From Rudanella paleaurantiibacter (GTDB lineage: Bacteria; Bacteroidota; Bacteroidia; Cytophagales; Spirosomataceae): 64,000 nucleotides of DNA. The stretch is taken from assembly GCF_009184635.1 (NCBI RefSeq), contig NZ_WELI01000001.1:372001-436000 (forward strand), given 5' to 3'. Both the position numbers and the translations under genes were made by a program. Under the pieces are notes generated by a model that saw nothing but the letters and a program-made list of their open reading frames with translations, made no database searches and was not told the origin of the DNA. This document shows positions 34,031 through 42,193 of the stretch, one piece after another (the first letter of the stretch is position 1; every line of letters begins with the position of its first letter).

Positions 34031-34060
34031 GCTGCTCAGGTAGTTAATGCCCAATAAAAA

Positions 34061-34657
34061 TTAGTTTCGTTTGCTGATTTCATCGCGGATTTTGGCGGCC
34101 CGCTCGTACTCTTCGTTGCCGAGGGCTTCGTCGAGCATCTTCTGAAGTTCGTCCACGGTCATATCTTTCAGTTGCTCGCCAAAAGCGCGGGGTTGTCGGC
34201 TCGACGAACGCACCACTTCTGGTTGCTCTTCGTCTTCTTCATCGGCCGCGCTGGTAGTAATACCCGCTTCCGACAGAACGGCCTCGTAGGTGAAGATAGG
34301 CACCCCGAACCGGATACCGATGGCAATGGCGTCGGACGGGCGCGCGTCGACAACGGTTTCCCGGACACCGTCGGAGCAGACAATCCGGGCGAAGAAAATA
34401 CCTTCGCGTAAATCGGAGATCACGATTTCCCGAACCGTAAACTTAAACTTCTCCGCAAACTGCTTGAAGAGGTCGTGGGTCATGGGCCGGTTGGGCACAA
34501 TCTTCTCAATTTCTATAGCTATTGCCTGGGCTTCGAACATGCCAATGATAATCGGCAGCCGGCGATTTCCGTACTCTTCGCCAAGTACCAGGGCAAACGA
34601 ACCCGCCTGCGACTGGCTGGGCGATAAACCTAATATTTCTAACTTAATTTTTTCCAC
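34061..34657 (-). CDS. Bifunctional nuclease-family (DUF151) protein with UVR motif
   Basis: 198 residues. Residues 1-130 are the BFN/DUF151 domain (KLEILGLSPSQSQAGSFALVLGEEYGNRRLPIIIGMFEAQAIAIEIE and VVDARPSDAIAIGIRFGVPIF). The C-terminus (about 165-195) is a UvrB/C-type helix-turn: MLDEALGNEEYERAAKIRDEISKR. A Ser/Glu-rich linker joins them. BFN proteins are linked to stress responses in plants and bacteria, and nuclease activity has been reported for a plant member. The role here is uncertain. Confidence 0.92.
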   Translation of the reverse strand: MEKIKLEILGLSPSQSQAGSFALVLGEEYGNRRLPIIIGMFEAQAIAIEIEKIVPNRPMTHDLFKQFAEKFKFTVREIVISDLREGIFFARIVCSDGVRETVVDARPSDAIAIGIRFGVPIFTYEAVLSEAGITTSAADEEDEEQPEVVRSSSRQPRAFGEQLKDMTVDELQKMLDEALGNEEYERAAKIRDEISKRN

Positions 34658-34992
34658 GGCGCGAATTTACCTGTTTGTCTGTTTGCTTGTTTGTCTGGGT
34701 GTTTCTTTCTGCACCGAAAGCACGCCAAACAAACCAAAACGGCCCTTAAGACCGGACGGGCAGGGTCTTACAGGATAACTATAATACCCATAGGGGAGTT
34801 CACGCCCATTCTTTCATTTTTGGCCCGTGTTGTAAGGTTATGGGCTGTAAAATACCTCTTTACTGAGCTTCTGCCCAATGGTCAATTGATGTCCTGAGCG
34901 AGCAGGCCCCCCATTGGCGCATGGCCAAAAAAATAGCCAGTGGCCTTCCGGGCACTGGCTATTTTGGGGAAACGGTCCGTTTGTAGGGGCCT
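34658..34992. other. Intergenic stretch with repeated GTTTGTCT units
   Basis: 335 bases. Upstream of the BFN gene, 34672-34705 repeats the four-base-related units TGTTTGTC TGTTTGCT TGTTTGTC. A partly complementary CCAAACAAACC follows near 34729. The rest is unremarkable, with the etfA terminator at 34926. Confidence 0.5.
34926..34966 (-). terminator. Terminator after etfA
   Basis: Stem AAATAGCCAGTG / CACTGGCTATTT, with an A run on the left giving a T tract on the minus strand. Confidence 0.88.
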
Positions 34993-35955
34993 TTACAGAG
35001 CCTGTACAGCTTTGGTCAGGCGGGGTAATACCTCAAACACATCGCCCACGATACCGTAATCTGCCGATTTGAAGAATGGCGCTTCGGGGTCTTTGTTGAT
35101 GACCACAATCACCTTCGAGGAGTTGACACCCGCCAGGTGCTGAATGGCACCCGAAATACCGGCGGCAATGTACAGGTTTGGGCTTACCTTGATACCCGTT
35201 TGGCCCACGTGTTCGTGGTGGGGACGCCAGTCGAGATCCGACACGGGCTTCGAGCAGGCGGTGGCTGCACCCAGGGCTTTGGCCAGGTCTTCTACGATGG
35301 CCCAGTTTTCGGGGCCTTTCAGGCCACGGCCTGCTGATACCACCAGGTCAGCTTCGGGCAGGAGTACGTCGCCCGTTGCTTTTTCGGTGTTAGTCACTTT
35401 CAAACCAAAATCGCCCTCGTTCAGCGCGGGGCTGAATGCCTCAACCGAAGCCGTGGCGTCGGTTTCTTCGGGCGTGATGGTATTTTTCTTGATGGCCAGA
35501 ATTTTGGTGTCGGCTGTCAACTCGGTTTCGGCAAACGCCTTGCCCGTGTAGATGCTGCGCTTCACGCGGAAGCTATCCCCGAGCTGAGGCAGGTCGATAA
35601 CGTTGGCCGCCAGACCCGCTTTGAGTTTTCCCGCCAACCGGGCTGCCATGGCATCAGCCAGCGACGACTTAGCCAGCACGATAACCTTGGCGCCTTCCTG
35701 CTGAGCGGCCGCGGCCACCACCGACGCATAGGCCATACCGTTGGTTTCGTTCAGCTTTGGGTCGGCAGCATGCAGGACTTTGGTCGCCCCAAACCGGCCC
35801 GCCGTAGCGAGTTCGGCACTATCGGCCTCTCCAAGTACTACAGCCGTAGCCGCTGTTCCCATCATACCGGCCACCTTAGCGCCGTAGAATATAGCCTCCT
35901 GTGAGGACTTCTTGATTTTACCTTCGTCTAACTCGACAAAAATGAGGACTGACAT
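34993..35955 (-). CDS. etfA: Electron transfer flavoprotein alpha subunit
   Basis: 320 residues, the usual length. EtfA binds FAD and passes electrons from acyl-CoA and other dehydrogenases to the membrane quinone pool. The C-terminal FAD-binding part has VVSAGRGLKGPENWAIVEDLAKALGAATACSKPVSD, QTGIKVSPNLYIAAGISGAIQHLAG and the ending INKDPEAPFFKSADYGIVGD. It follows etfB by 104 bases, with a heptad hairpin in the gap. Confidence 0.97.
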   Translation of the reverse strand: MSVLIFVELDEGKIKKSSQEAIFYGAKVAGMMGTAATAVVLGEADSAELATAGRFGATKVLHAADPKLNETNGMAYASVVAAAAQQEGAKVIVLAKSSLADAMAARLAGKLKAGLAANVIDLPQLGDSFRVKRSIYTGKAFAETELTADTKILAIKKNTITPEETDATASVEAFSPALNEGDFGLKVTNTEKATGDVLLPEADLVVSAGRGLKGPENWAIVEDLAKALGAATACSKPVSDLDWRPHHEHVGQTGIKVSPNLYIAAGISGAIQHLAGVNSSKVIVVINKDPEAPFFKSADYGIVGDVFEVLPRLTKAVQAL

Positions 35956-35960
35956 AAATA

Positions 35961-36058
35961 AGTTTTCAGTTTAGGGTTTACGGTTTTCAGTTCGTGTTTT
36001 GGGGTAATTCACGGGCGTTGGCCAACTGTGAACTGAACACTGAAAACAGTAAACTTTG
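35961..36058. repeat. Heptad-type inverted repeat inside the etfBA operon
   Basis: The left arm steps AGTTTTC AGTTTAG GGTTTAC GGTTTTC AGTTCGT; the right arm (36024-36058) steps AACTGTG AACTGAA CACTGAA AACAGTA AACTTTG. It occupies nearly all of the gap between etfB and etfA. Confidence 0.8.
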
Positions 36059-36059
36059 C

Positions 36060-36797
36060 TTAGATGACTTTCGCTTCGGTACGGAGCAGTTGGATAAGTG
36101 TTTCGGCCTGATCGGCAGGGATCATTTTGACGGCCCCACGCGGAGCGGGCAGCTCGTAGCTAACCACCTGAGTCAGGGTTTCGCGGCTGCTGGGCTCTAC
36201 CACCTTCAGGGGCTTGGTGCGGGCGGTCATGATGCCGCGCATGTTCGGGATTTTCCATTCGGCAATTGGCTCCTGACAACCCAGCACAAGCGGCAGGCTT
36301 GCTTCGAGGTCTTCTTTGCCGCCTTCAATCTCGCGAGTCATCTTGGCGGTAGTTCCCGAAATATCGAGTTTCATTACCGGCGAAATCGACGGAATACCCA
36401 GCATTTCGGCCACGATACCGTGTACCTGCCCGCCGTTGTAATCAATCGATTCGCGACCCATCAGAATCAGGTCGTAGCTGTTTTCTTTGGCGATGGCCGC
36501 AATTTGCTCGGCCACGAAATACGCGTCTACAGGGTCGGCATTGACCCGGATAGCGTCGTCGGCACCGATAGCCAGACACTTCCGGATAACCGGCTCCGCG
36601 TCGGCTTCGCCTACGTTAAGCACCGTTACCGATGCGCCCGTTTGTTCCTTCAGTTCAACGGCCCGCGCCAGGGCGTAGTCGTCGTAGGGGCCGGTGATAA
36701 ACTGCACACCTGCTTTGTTGAGCTTGGTGTTGTTGTCAGTGAAGGTAATCTTGGTCGTCGTGTCGGGCACGCTCGTCACGCACACTAAGATTTTCAT
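36060..36797 (-). CDS. etfB: Electron transfer flavoprotein beta subunit
   Basis: 245 residues. EtfB pairs with EtfA and carries AMP. Family marks are KILVCVTSVPDTTTKITF, GPYDDYALARAVELKE, DLILMGRESIDYNGGQVHGIVAEMLGIP and PNMRGIMTARTKPLKVV. It is the promoter-proximal gene of the pair. A seven-base-periodic stretch also lies just upstream of its start (36807-36840). Confidence 0.97.
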   Translation of the reverse strand: MKILVCVTSVPDTTTKITFTDNNTKLNKAGVQFITGPYDDYALARAVELKEQTGASVTVLNVGEADAEPVIRKCLAIGADDAIRVNADPVDAYFVAEQIAAIAKENSYDLILMGRESIDYNGGQVHGIVAEMLGIPSISPVMKLDISGTTAKMTREIEGGKEDLEASLPLVLGCQEPIAEWKIPNMRGIMTARTKPLKVVEPSSRETLTQVVSYELPAPRGAVKMIPADQAETLIQLLRTEAKVI

Positions 36798-36806
36798 AGG
36801 AAATCA

Positions 36807-36840
36807 GTTTTTAGTTTACTGGTTCGAGTTTTAGCCTAAA
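36807..36840. repeat. Short heptad-periodic stretch upstream of etfB
   Basis: AGTTTTT AGTTTAC TGGTTCG AGTTTTA steps by seven. No convincing partner arm was found, so it may be a half element. Confidence 0.35.
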
Positions 36841-36924
36841 AACGGCCGGTTTGCACCTATCCCGGTTCAACGGCTGCCCCAAAACCTCAATTTTGGGGCT
36901 AATTTACAAACCTCTTTCAAAAAC

Positions 36925-36940
36925 AGTATGCATGCATACT
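36925..36940. promoter_or_regulatory. 16-base palindrome between etfB and a TPR gene
   Basis: AGTATGCATGCATACT is a perfect palindrome, 15 bases before the TPR gene's ATG. Its position suggests an operator. It shares ATGCAT with 32858-32869. Confidence 0.45.
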
Positions 36941-36954
36941 AATTTTTTGTGCAA

Positions 36955-37278
36955 ATGAATACCGAACGAATCCAACAATTGCTCCAGTTCGTACAGGATG
37001 AACCCCACGAACCCTTTAATGTTTACGCGCTGGCCATGGAGTACCTGAACACCAACCCCGGTCAGGCTCAGCATTATTTCGAGAAACTGCTCAACGAGCA
37101 CCCGCAGTATTTGCCCACGTATTACCACGCTGCCCAGCTCTATGCCGACCTCGGCGACCGGACCAAAGCGGCCATGTATTATGATTTTGGGTTGCAGTTG
37201 GCGCGTCAGCAAGGAAATCAAAAAACCTTCGATGAGCTTCAGCGAGCGTACCGTGCCTTTCAGGACGACGACGAGTAG
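36955..37278 (+). CDS. Small TPR protein
   Basis: 107 residues from ATG 36955 (a GTG two codons earlier is also open). It carries one to two tetratricopeptide units: DEPHEPFNVYALAMEYLNTNPGQAQHYFEKLLNEHPQYLPTYYHAAQLYADLGDRTKAAMYYDFGLQLA. No signal peptide is seen, so a cytoplasmic adaptor is likely. Its acidic end (AFQDDDE) is typical of such small proteins. No function can be assigned. Confidence 0.85.
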   Translation: MNTERIQQLLQFVQDEPHEPFNVYALAMEYLNTNPGQAQHYFEKLLNEHPQYLPTYYHAAQLYADLGDRTKAAMYYDFGLQLARQQGNQKTFDELQRAYRAFQDDDE

Positions 37279-37455
37279 TGACCATTTTTGTCTTTTTTAT
37301 TCGTTTGTATAGGGCTGATTCTCAGTGATTGGGCGGCCGGAGGGTCTGAATTGCGCGGGCCTGAAAAATCCAGACCGAAACCGGGCGCGTACTTATGACA
37401 GGTGCCGCCCAAAGCGTTCAGGCTCGCCGGTGCCGCTTAAAATCGCAAGAACAGT

Positions 37456-38151
37456 ATGGAAAAGACAAAAACAGATCGGCCCGCACAAGCGGTAGATCGG
37501 CGGTTGTTTCTGCGGTATGCAGGGGTGACCATAGCGACGGGTGCAGTATTGCTCGAATCGTGTGTTGACAAGGATTACATGACTACGCCCATTTCGGCGG
37601 CTACGGTTGATCTGGGTTCGGGCGATGTTGGTATTCTGAATTATGCGTATGCGCTGGAGCAGCTCGAAGCCGCTTTTTACACGCAGGTAATTGCTACGCC
37701 TTACTCAGGTATTACCGATGCCGAGCGTAGCCTGCTCACCGAAATCCGGGACCACGAAATCATCCACCGCGACTTTTTCAAGGCGGCTCTGGGCAACAGT
37801 GCCATTGCCAGCCTTGAAGTTAATTTCTCAAGCATCAACTTCGCCGACCGGGCGAGCGTACTCAACGCGGCCAAGACCTTTGAAGATCTGGGTGTAGCGG
37901 CTTACAACGGCGCGGGTAAGCTGATCAAAGATGTGAACTACCTCTTGCTGGCCGGCAAGATTGTGTCGGTTGAAGCGCGGCACGCGGCTGCTATTCGGTC
38001 ATTGTTGAGCCCCAAAACAACCAGTTTCGCGGGCGACGACGTGGTAACGCCCGCTACGGGCCTCGACCCGGCGAGTGCCCCCTCGGTGGTGCTGCCGCTG
38101 GCGCAACCTTTTGTTCGTACAACCATCACGGCTAACAATCTGCCCAAGTAA
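37456..38151 (+). CDS. Exported ferritin-like protein 1
   Basis: 231 residues. A Tat-like leader (DRRLFLRYAGVTIATGAVLLESC) precedes a four-helix ferritin-like domain (desiccation-related/PCC13-62 type): ILNYAYALEQLEAAFYTQVI, EIRDHEIIHRDFFKAAL, AAKTFEDLGVAAYNGAG and SVEARHAAAIRSLL, with the E/E-x-x-H residues of a di-metal site. The family is linked to oxidative or desiccation stress, but no reaction is proven. It is 14 bases before a related gene. Confidence 0.85.
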   Translation: MEKTKTDRPAQAVDRRLFLRYAGVTIATGAVLLESCVDKDYMTTPISAATVDLGSGDVGILNYAYALEQLEAAFYTQVIATPYSGITDAERSLLTEIRDHEIIHRDFFKAALGNSAIASLEVNFSSINFADRASVLNAAKTFEDLGVAAYNGAGKLIKDVNYLLLAGKIVSVEARHAAAIRSLLSPKTTSFAGDDVVTPATGLDPASAPSVVLPLAQPFVRTTITANNLPK

Positions 38152-38165
38152 ACCAGGCTGACCCC

Positions 38166-38909
38166 ATGAACTTATTCAAATTATTCCAGGATATCGAAGC
38201 CGTAGATGGCGATGCCACCGAGCGGTTGGGTTATTATTCACGGCGGAGCCTGCTGCGGCTGGGCTCTAAAGCGCTGGCAGTATCGGCACCGACCGTTATG
38301 GCCAGTGTGCTCAACGAGGCTTACGCGCAGTCGTCGTCAGTGCAGGACGTACTTAACTACGCCCTTACGCTGGAGTATCTCGAAGACGACTATTACCAGA
38401 AAGGCAATGCCGCTGCTAACCTGATTCCGGCCGCCGACAAAGCCATTTTTACCCAGATCGGCAAGCACGAAACGGCCCACGTGGCTCTGCTCCGTGGAGC
38501 ACTGGGCTCAGCGGCTGTTGCCAAGCCTGCTTTTAAATACCCGGCGGCTACGTTTACCGATTACCAAACGTTTTTGCTGCTGGCACAGGCGTTTGAAGAT
38601 ACGGGCGTTCGGGCCTACAAAGGTCAGGCAGGTAATCTGCTGGGTATGGATGTGCTCACAACGGCGCTGCAAATCCACTCGGTCGAAGCGCGTCACGCAT
38701 CGGAAGTGCGCCGGTTGCGGGGACTGCGCGGCTGGGTATCGGCTACCGACGAGGCACCGGCTCCGGTGTATGCGGGTGAGGCCGTAACCAGCCAGGCAGG
38801 TGTTGATCTGGTCGCTTTGACAGGCAAAAGTGCCGACCGCGTTCGGGAAGCCTTCGATGAGCCTCTCGATCGTGCGGCCGTGCTGGCTATTGCGCAGCCG
38901 TACCTGTAA
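38166..38909 (+). CDS. Exported ferritin-like protein 2
   Basis: 247 residues. The Tat-type leader is YSRRSLLRLGSKALAVSAPTVMASVLNEAYAQ. The ferritin-like domain has LNYALTLEYLEDDYYQKGN, IGKHETAHVALLRGAL, LAQAFEDTGVRAYKGQAG and HSVEARHASEVRRLRGLRGW. Its order of motifs matches the preceding gene, so the pair likely arose by duplication and may form a heteromeric complex. A stem-loop terminator follows. Confidence 0.85.
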   Translation: MNLFKLFQDIEAVDGDATERLGYYSRRSLLRLGSKALAVSAPTVMASVLNEAYAQSSSVQDVLNYALTLEYLEDDYYQKGNAAANLIPAADKAIFTQIGKHETAHVALLRGALGSAAVAKPAFKYPAATFTDYQTFLLLAQAFEDTGVRAYKGQAGNLLGMDVLTTALQIHSVEARHASEVRRLRGLRGWVSATDEAPAPVYAGEAVTSQAGVDLVALTGKSADRVREAFDEPLDRAAVLAIAQPYL

Positions 38910-38934
38910 GCGACAATTGTATCAATCGACGTAT

Positions 38935-38972
38935 GCAAACGGGCGAGTGGAGAAATCCGCTCGCCCATTTGC
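38935..38972 (+). terminator. Hairpin after the ferritin-like pair
   Basis: GCAAACGGGCGAGTGG pairs with TCCGCTCGCCCATTTGC, leaving a small loop and a couple of mismatches. The T tract is weak. Confidence 0.65.
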
Positions 38973-39127
38973 GTATAGACTTACCTTGAAATGTGGTTAA
39001 AATGTAGACATGCTTAGCAGACAGAGTCTTGTGTTTTAGCTTCATTTACAGACTCTTATTTGGTTCTGATGGGCTTTGTAGGCTGTTTCTATATTAGCAG
39101 GTTATCATACGGGTGGGGCTTTCGTTG

Positions 39128-39135
39128 TACCTTTG
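39128..39135 (+). promoter_or_regulatory. Candidate -7 box for the phosphorylase-like gene
   Basis: TACCTTTG, a full TAnnTTTG match, 41 bases before the ATG. Confidence 0.5.
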
Positions 39136-39176
39136 GCCCTTCGTTTTAGTATCCCATTTACTCGTACTTGCGCTCC

Positions 39177-40841
39177 ATGACTTCATCACAATTGCCACCC
39201 GCCTTTCGTCATCCGTATTCGTTTGCTCCGGCTTACCGTAAATCGGTCGCTTACTTTTCTATGGAATTTGCCGTCGATCAGGCCTTGAAAGTGTACTCAG
39301 GAGGGCTTGGTTTTCTGGCGGGCTCGCACATGAAAAGTGCTTTCGACGAGCGTCAGAACCTGATCGGGATCGGGATGTTGTGGAAATACGGGTATTATGA
39401 TCAGATTCGCCGGACCGACAACGCTATGGACGTGCAGTTTCGGGAGAAGATTTACGGGTTTCTGCAAAATACGGGCGTTCGGTTCTCGATCGACATTGCC
39501 GGTCGGCCGGTTTGGGTGGAGGCCTATTACCTGGACCCGAAGCACTTTAACACGGTGCCGATGTTTTTTCTGACGACCGACGTTGCCGGCAATGATACCG
39601 AAGCCCGAAGTATTACGTACCGGTTATACGATGCCGATTCGGCCCTGAAAGTGTCGCAGTGCATGGTGCTGGGCTTAGGCGGAGCTAAATTTCTGGATCA
39701 GATCAATTATGCGCCCGAGGTGTATCACCTTAACGAAGCGCACGCACTGTCGGCGGCTTTTCACCTGTATCAGACGCTGGGCAGCGTAGAGGCCGTACGT
39801 GACCGGATGGTGTTTACGACCCACACGCCCGAAGAAGCTGGCAACGAAAAACACGATATTGGGTTTCTGCAACGGCTGGGGTTCTTCGGGGGCTTGCCAC
39901 TGGAACGGGTGCGGCAAATAGCGGGGGTTGACGATAGTATTTTCAACCATTCGCTGGTAGCTCTTCGGCTGAGCCGCAAAGCCAACGGGGTGTCGAAGCT
40001 GCACGGTGAGGTGTCGCGCCGGATGTGGGGCTCGTATGCGGGCATCTGCGAGATTACGCACGTGACCAACGCGCAAAATCATGGCTACTGGGCCGATACC
40101 CAGCTGGATGCGGCTCGGTCGGCATCCGACAGCCGGACGCTGGCGGCTCGCAAAAAGGCCATGAAGAAGCCACTATTCAACCTTGTTGCCGATCAGGTTG
40201 GTAAGCTCTTTGATCCCAATATACTCACCATTGTATGGGCGCGTCGGTTTGCGGGTTACAAGCGCCCTGACTTGCTCACGCAGGATGGCGAGCGGTTCCG
40301 GCGGCTCATGAACAACCGCGATTATCCGGTGCAGATGATCTGGGCCGGTAAGCCGTATCCGTTCGATGAGGGAGCCGTGCGGACGTTCAATCACCTGTAT
40401 TATCTGAGCCACCTGTACCCACGTATGGCCGTGCTGACGGGCTACGAACTGGCGCTCTCCAAAGCGTTGAAAGACGGAGCTGATGTGTGGATGAATACGC
40501 CCATTGTTCCCCGCGAAGCCTCGGGTACGAGCGGGATGACGGCCGCTATGAACGGCGCCATTAACCTGTCGACAAACGACGGCTGGATCTGTGAGTTTGC
40601 CAAACCTAACGGCCCCGATCAGAACGCGTTTATTGTCCCTACGCCCGGCGACGCGGATTTTCGGAACCCCGATGCGCACGACCGCGAGCACCTGTACCGG
40701 CTGCTGGAAGAAGATATTCTGCCGATGTACTACGACCGACCCGAAGCCTGGCGTGCGCTTCAGCTTCGGAGTATGGCCGATGTCAACGCGTACTTCACCT
40801 CAGCCCGTATGGCACGGGAGTACTACGAGCGGGTGTATTAA
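39177..40841 (+). CDS. Short alpha-glucan phosphorylase-like protein without PLP lysine
   Basis: 554 residues from ATG 39177; full glycogen phosphorylases have about 800. The match is to the short alpha-glucan phosphorylase (GT35-type) group: VAYFSMEFAVDQALKVYSGGLGFLAGSHMKSA, VYHLNEAHA, FTTHTPEEAGNEKHD, and WARRFAGYKRPDLL. In active phosphorylases the cofactor lysine lies in EASGTSxMK; here it is EASGTSGMTAAMNG with Thr455 in place of Lys. It thus cannot hold PLP in the usual way. It may bind glucan without phosphorolysis, or represent a divergent glycosyltransferase. A well-formed terminator follows. Confidence 0.88.
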   Translation: MTSSQLPPAFRHPYSFAPAYRKSVAYFSMEFAVDQALKVYSGGLGFLAGSHMKSAFDERQNLIGIGMLWKYGYYDQIRRTDNAMDVQFREKIYGFLQNTGVRFSIDIAGRPVWVEAYYLDPKHFNTVPMFFLTTDVAGNDTEARSITYRLYDADSALKVSQCMVLGLGGAKFLDQINYAPEVYHLNEAHALSAAFHLYQTLGSVEAVRDRMVFTTHTPEEAGNEKHDIGFLQRLGFFGGLPLERVRQIAGVDDSIFNHSLVALRLSRKANGVSKLHGEVSRRMWGSYAGICEITHVTNAQNHGYWADTQLDAARSASDSRTLAARKKAMKKPLFNLVADQVGKLFDPNILTIVWARRFAGYKRPDLLTQDGERFRRLMNNRDYPVQMIWAGKPYPFDEGAVRTFNHLYYLSHLYPRMAVLTGYELALSKALKDGADVWMNTPIVPREASGTSGMTAAMNGAINLSTNDGWICEFAKPNGPDQNAFIVPTPGDADFRNPDAHDREHLYRLLEEDILPMYYDRPEAWRALQLRSMADVNAYFTSARMAREYYERVY

Positions 40842-40846
40842 GCACA

Positions 40847-40882
40847 AACCTGTAAGGTCTTCGAGACCTTGCAGGTTTTTTG
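40847..40882. terminator. Strong hairpin terminator after the phosphorylase-like gene
   Basis: AACCTGTAAGGTCT / AGACCTTGCAGGTT around TCG, then a T run. Confidence 0.9.
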
Positions 40883-42112
40883 TTATATTCCCAAATGCCT
40901 CCCGGCAATGTAACCCGTAGTCCAGGCATTCTGGAAGTTGAAGCCGCCCGTAATACCGTCTACGTCGATTACTTCTCCCGCGAAAAACAGGCCGGGGTGG
41001 GTGGTACTTTCCAGTGTTTGCGGGTTCAGGCTGCCCGTGGCAATACCCCCGCAGGTCACAAACTCATCCTTAAACGTACTCTTACCACTCACGGCAAACT
41101 GACTGTTGGTTAGTTTTTCGATGAGCCGATTCTGTGCTTTACCGGGTAGTTCGCTCCAGCGGGTAGTTTCGGTGATACTCGCTTCGGCACAAAATGCATC
41201 CCACAGCCGACCGGGTAGCCCAAACGGGTTTTGCGACGTAACCAGCTTTTTGGGGTGCTGCTGCCGGAACAGGGTAAAACCGTCGCGGATTTGGGCCTCC
41301 GTGCGGTCACCAAGCCACTGAACGCGGAGGGTAAACCGGTAGTCGACCCCGGCGAGGTCGCGGGCGGCCCAGGCCGAAAGTCGCAGAATAGCCGGGCCAC
41401 TAAATCCCCAGTGTGTAATGAGCAGGGGGCCGTTCTGACGTTGGTTAGTACCCTGTACGCTCACCAGCGCGTTGGGTACCGATACACCCGCCAAAGCCAG
41501 CAAGGGATTGTCGGGCGTGTTGAAGGTAAACAGCGAGGGTACCGGCGACACGAGCACGTCGGGGTGGGAAACCGGCGGTAGCCAGCCGTACGACGGACTC
41601 TGCGGATACCCACCCACGGCCACCAGCACGCGGTCGGCGGTGAGGGTTTCGCCCGTTTGGAGCTGAAGTGTCCAGCCATCCTCGGCGGGGGTAAGGGCTG
41701 CAATGCCGCAGCTTGTGCGTATCTGAACACCCAGCCGGTCGGCGGTGCGGGTGAGGCAGTGGATGATGGTTTCGGACGAGTCGGTGGTGGGAAACATGCG
41801 TCCGTCGGTCTCGGTTTTGAGGGCTACCCCCCGCGACTCGAACCAGCGTACGGTAGCCTGCGCGTCGAACTGATTGAGCAAGGGCCGTAGCCAGCGTTCG
41901 CCCCGTGGGTAGTGTTTGATAAACTGCCGGTTGTCGAAACAGGCATGGGTGACGTTGCAGCGCCCTCCGCCCGAAACCCGTACTTTACCCAATACCTGTC
42001 GGCTTTTCTCGTAGATCGTGACCGTTGCGTCGGGGTACGTTTCTGCCGCGGTGATGGCTCCGAAGAACCCCGCTGCCCCCCCGCCGATCACGGCAATGCG
42101 TAATGAAGACAT
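40883..42112 (-). CDS. FAD-dependent oxidoreductase, HI0933/YhiN family
   Basis: 409 residues. The dinucleotide motif is IAVIGGGAAGFFGAITAAE, followed by the family mark KVRVSGGGRCNVTHAC. The C-terminal GITGGFNFQNAWTTGYIAGRHLG is typical of HI0933 (BaiN/YhiN-like) flavoproteins. Its substrate is unknown; some relatives reduce steroids or act on aminoacetone-like compounds, and this should not be taken as proof here. The gene stands alone and converges with the phosphorylase-like gene. Confidence 0.92.
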   Translation of the reverse strand: MSSLRIAVIGGGAAGFFGAITAAETYPDATVTIYEKSRQVLGKVRVSGGGRCNVTHACFDNRQFIKHYPRGERWLRPLLNQFDAQATVRWFESRGVALKTETDGRMFPTTDSSETIIHCLTRTADRLGVQIRTSCGIAALTPAEDGWTLQLQTGETLTADRVLVAVGGYPQSPSYGWLPPVSHPDVLVSPVPSLFTFNTPDNPLLALAGVSVPNALVSVQGTNQRQNGPLLITHWGFSGPAILRLSAWAARDLAGVDYRFTLRVQWLGDRTEAQIRDGFTLFRQQHPKKLVTSQNPFGLPGRLWDAFCAEASITETTRWSELPGKAQNRLIEKLTNSQFAVSGKSTFKDEFVTCGGIATGSLNPQTLESTTHPGLFFAGEVIDVDGITGGFNFQNAWTTGYIAGRHLGI

Positions 42113-42181
42113 ACCCGCCTAACAGTCATACCCGGTTCCGGGTTTCATTCGAATACGAAGCCCCAAAACCACAACCCTGCT

Positions 42182-42189
42182 TACCTTTG
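42182..42189 (+). promoter_or_regulatory. Candidate -7 box just before the endonuclease start
   Basis: TACCTTTG ends 4 bases before the ATG. If used, the transcript would be leaderless or nearly so. Confidence 0.45.
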
Positions 42190-42193
42190 TACT

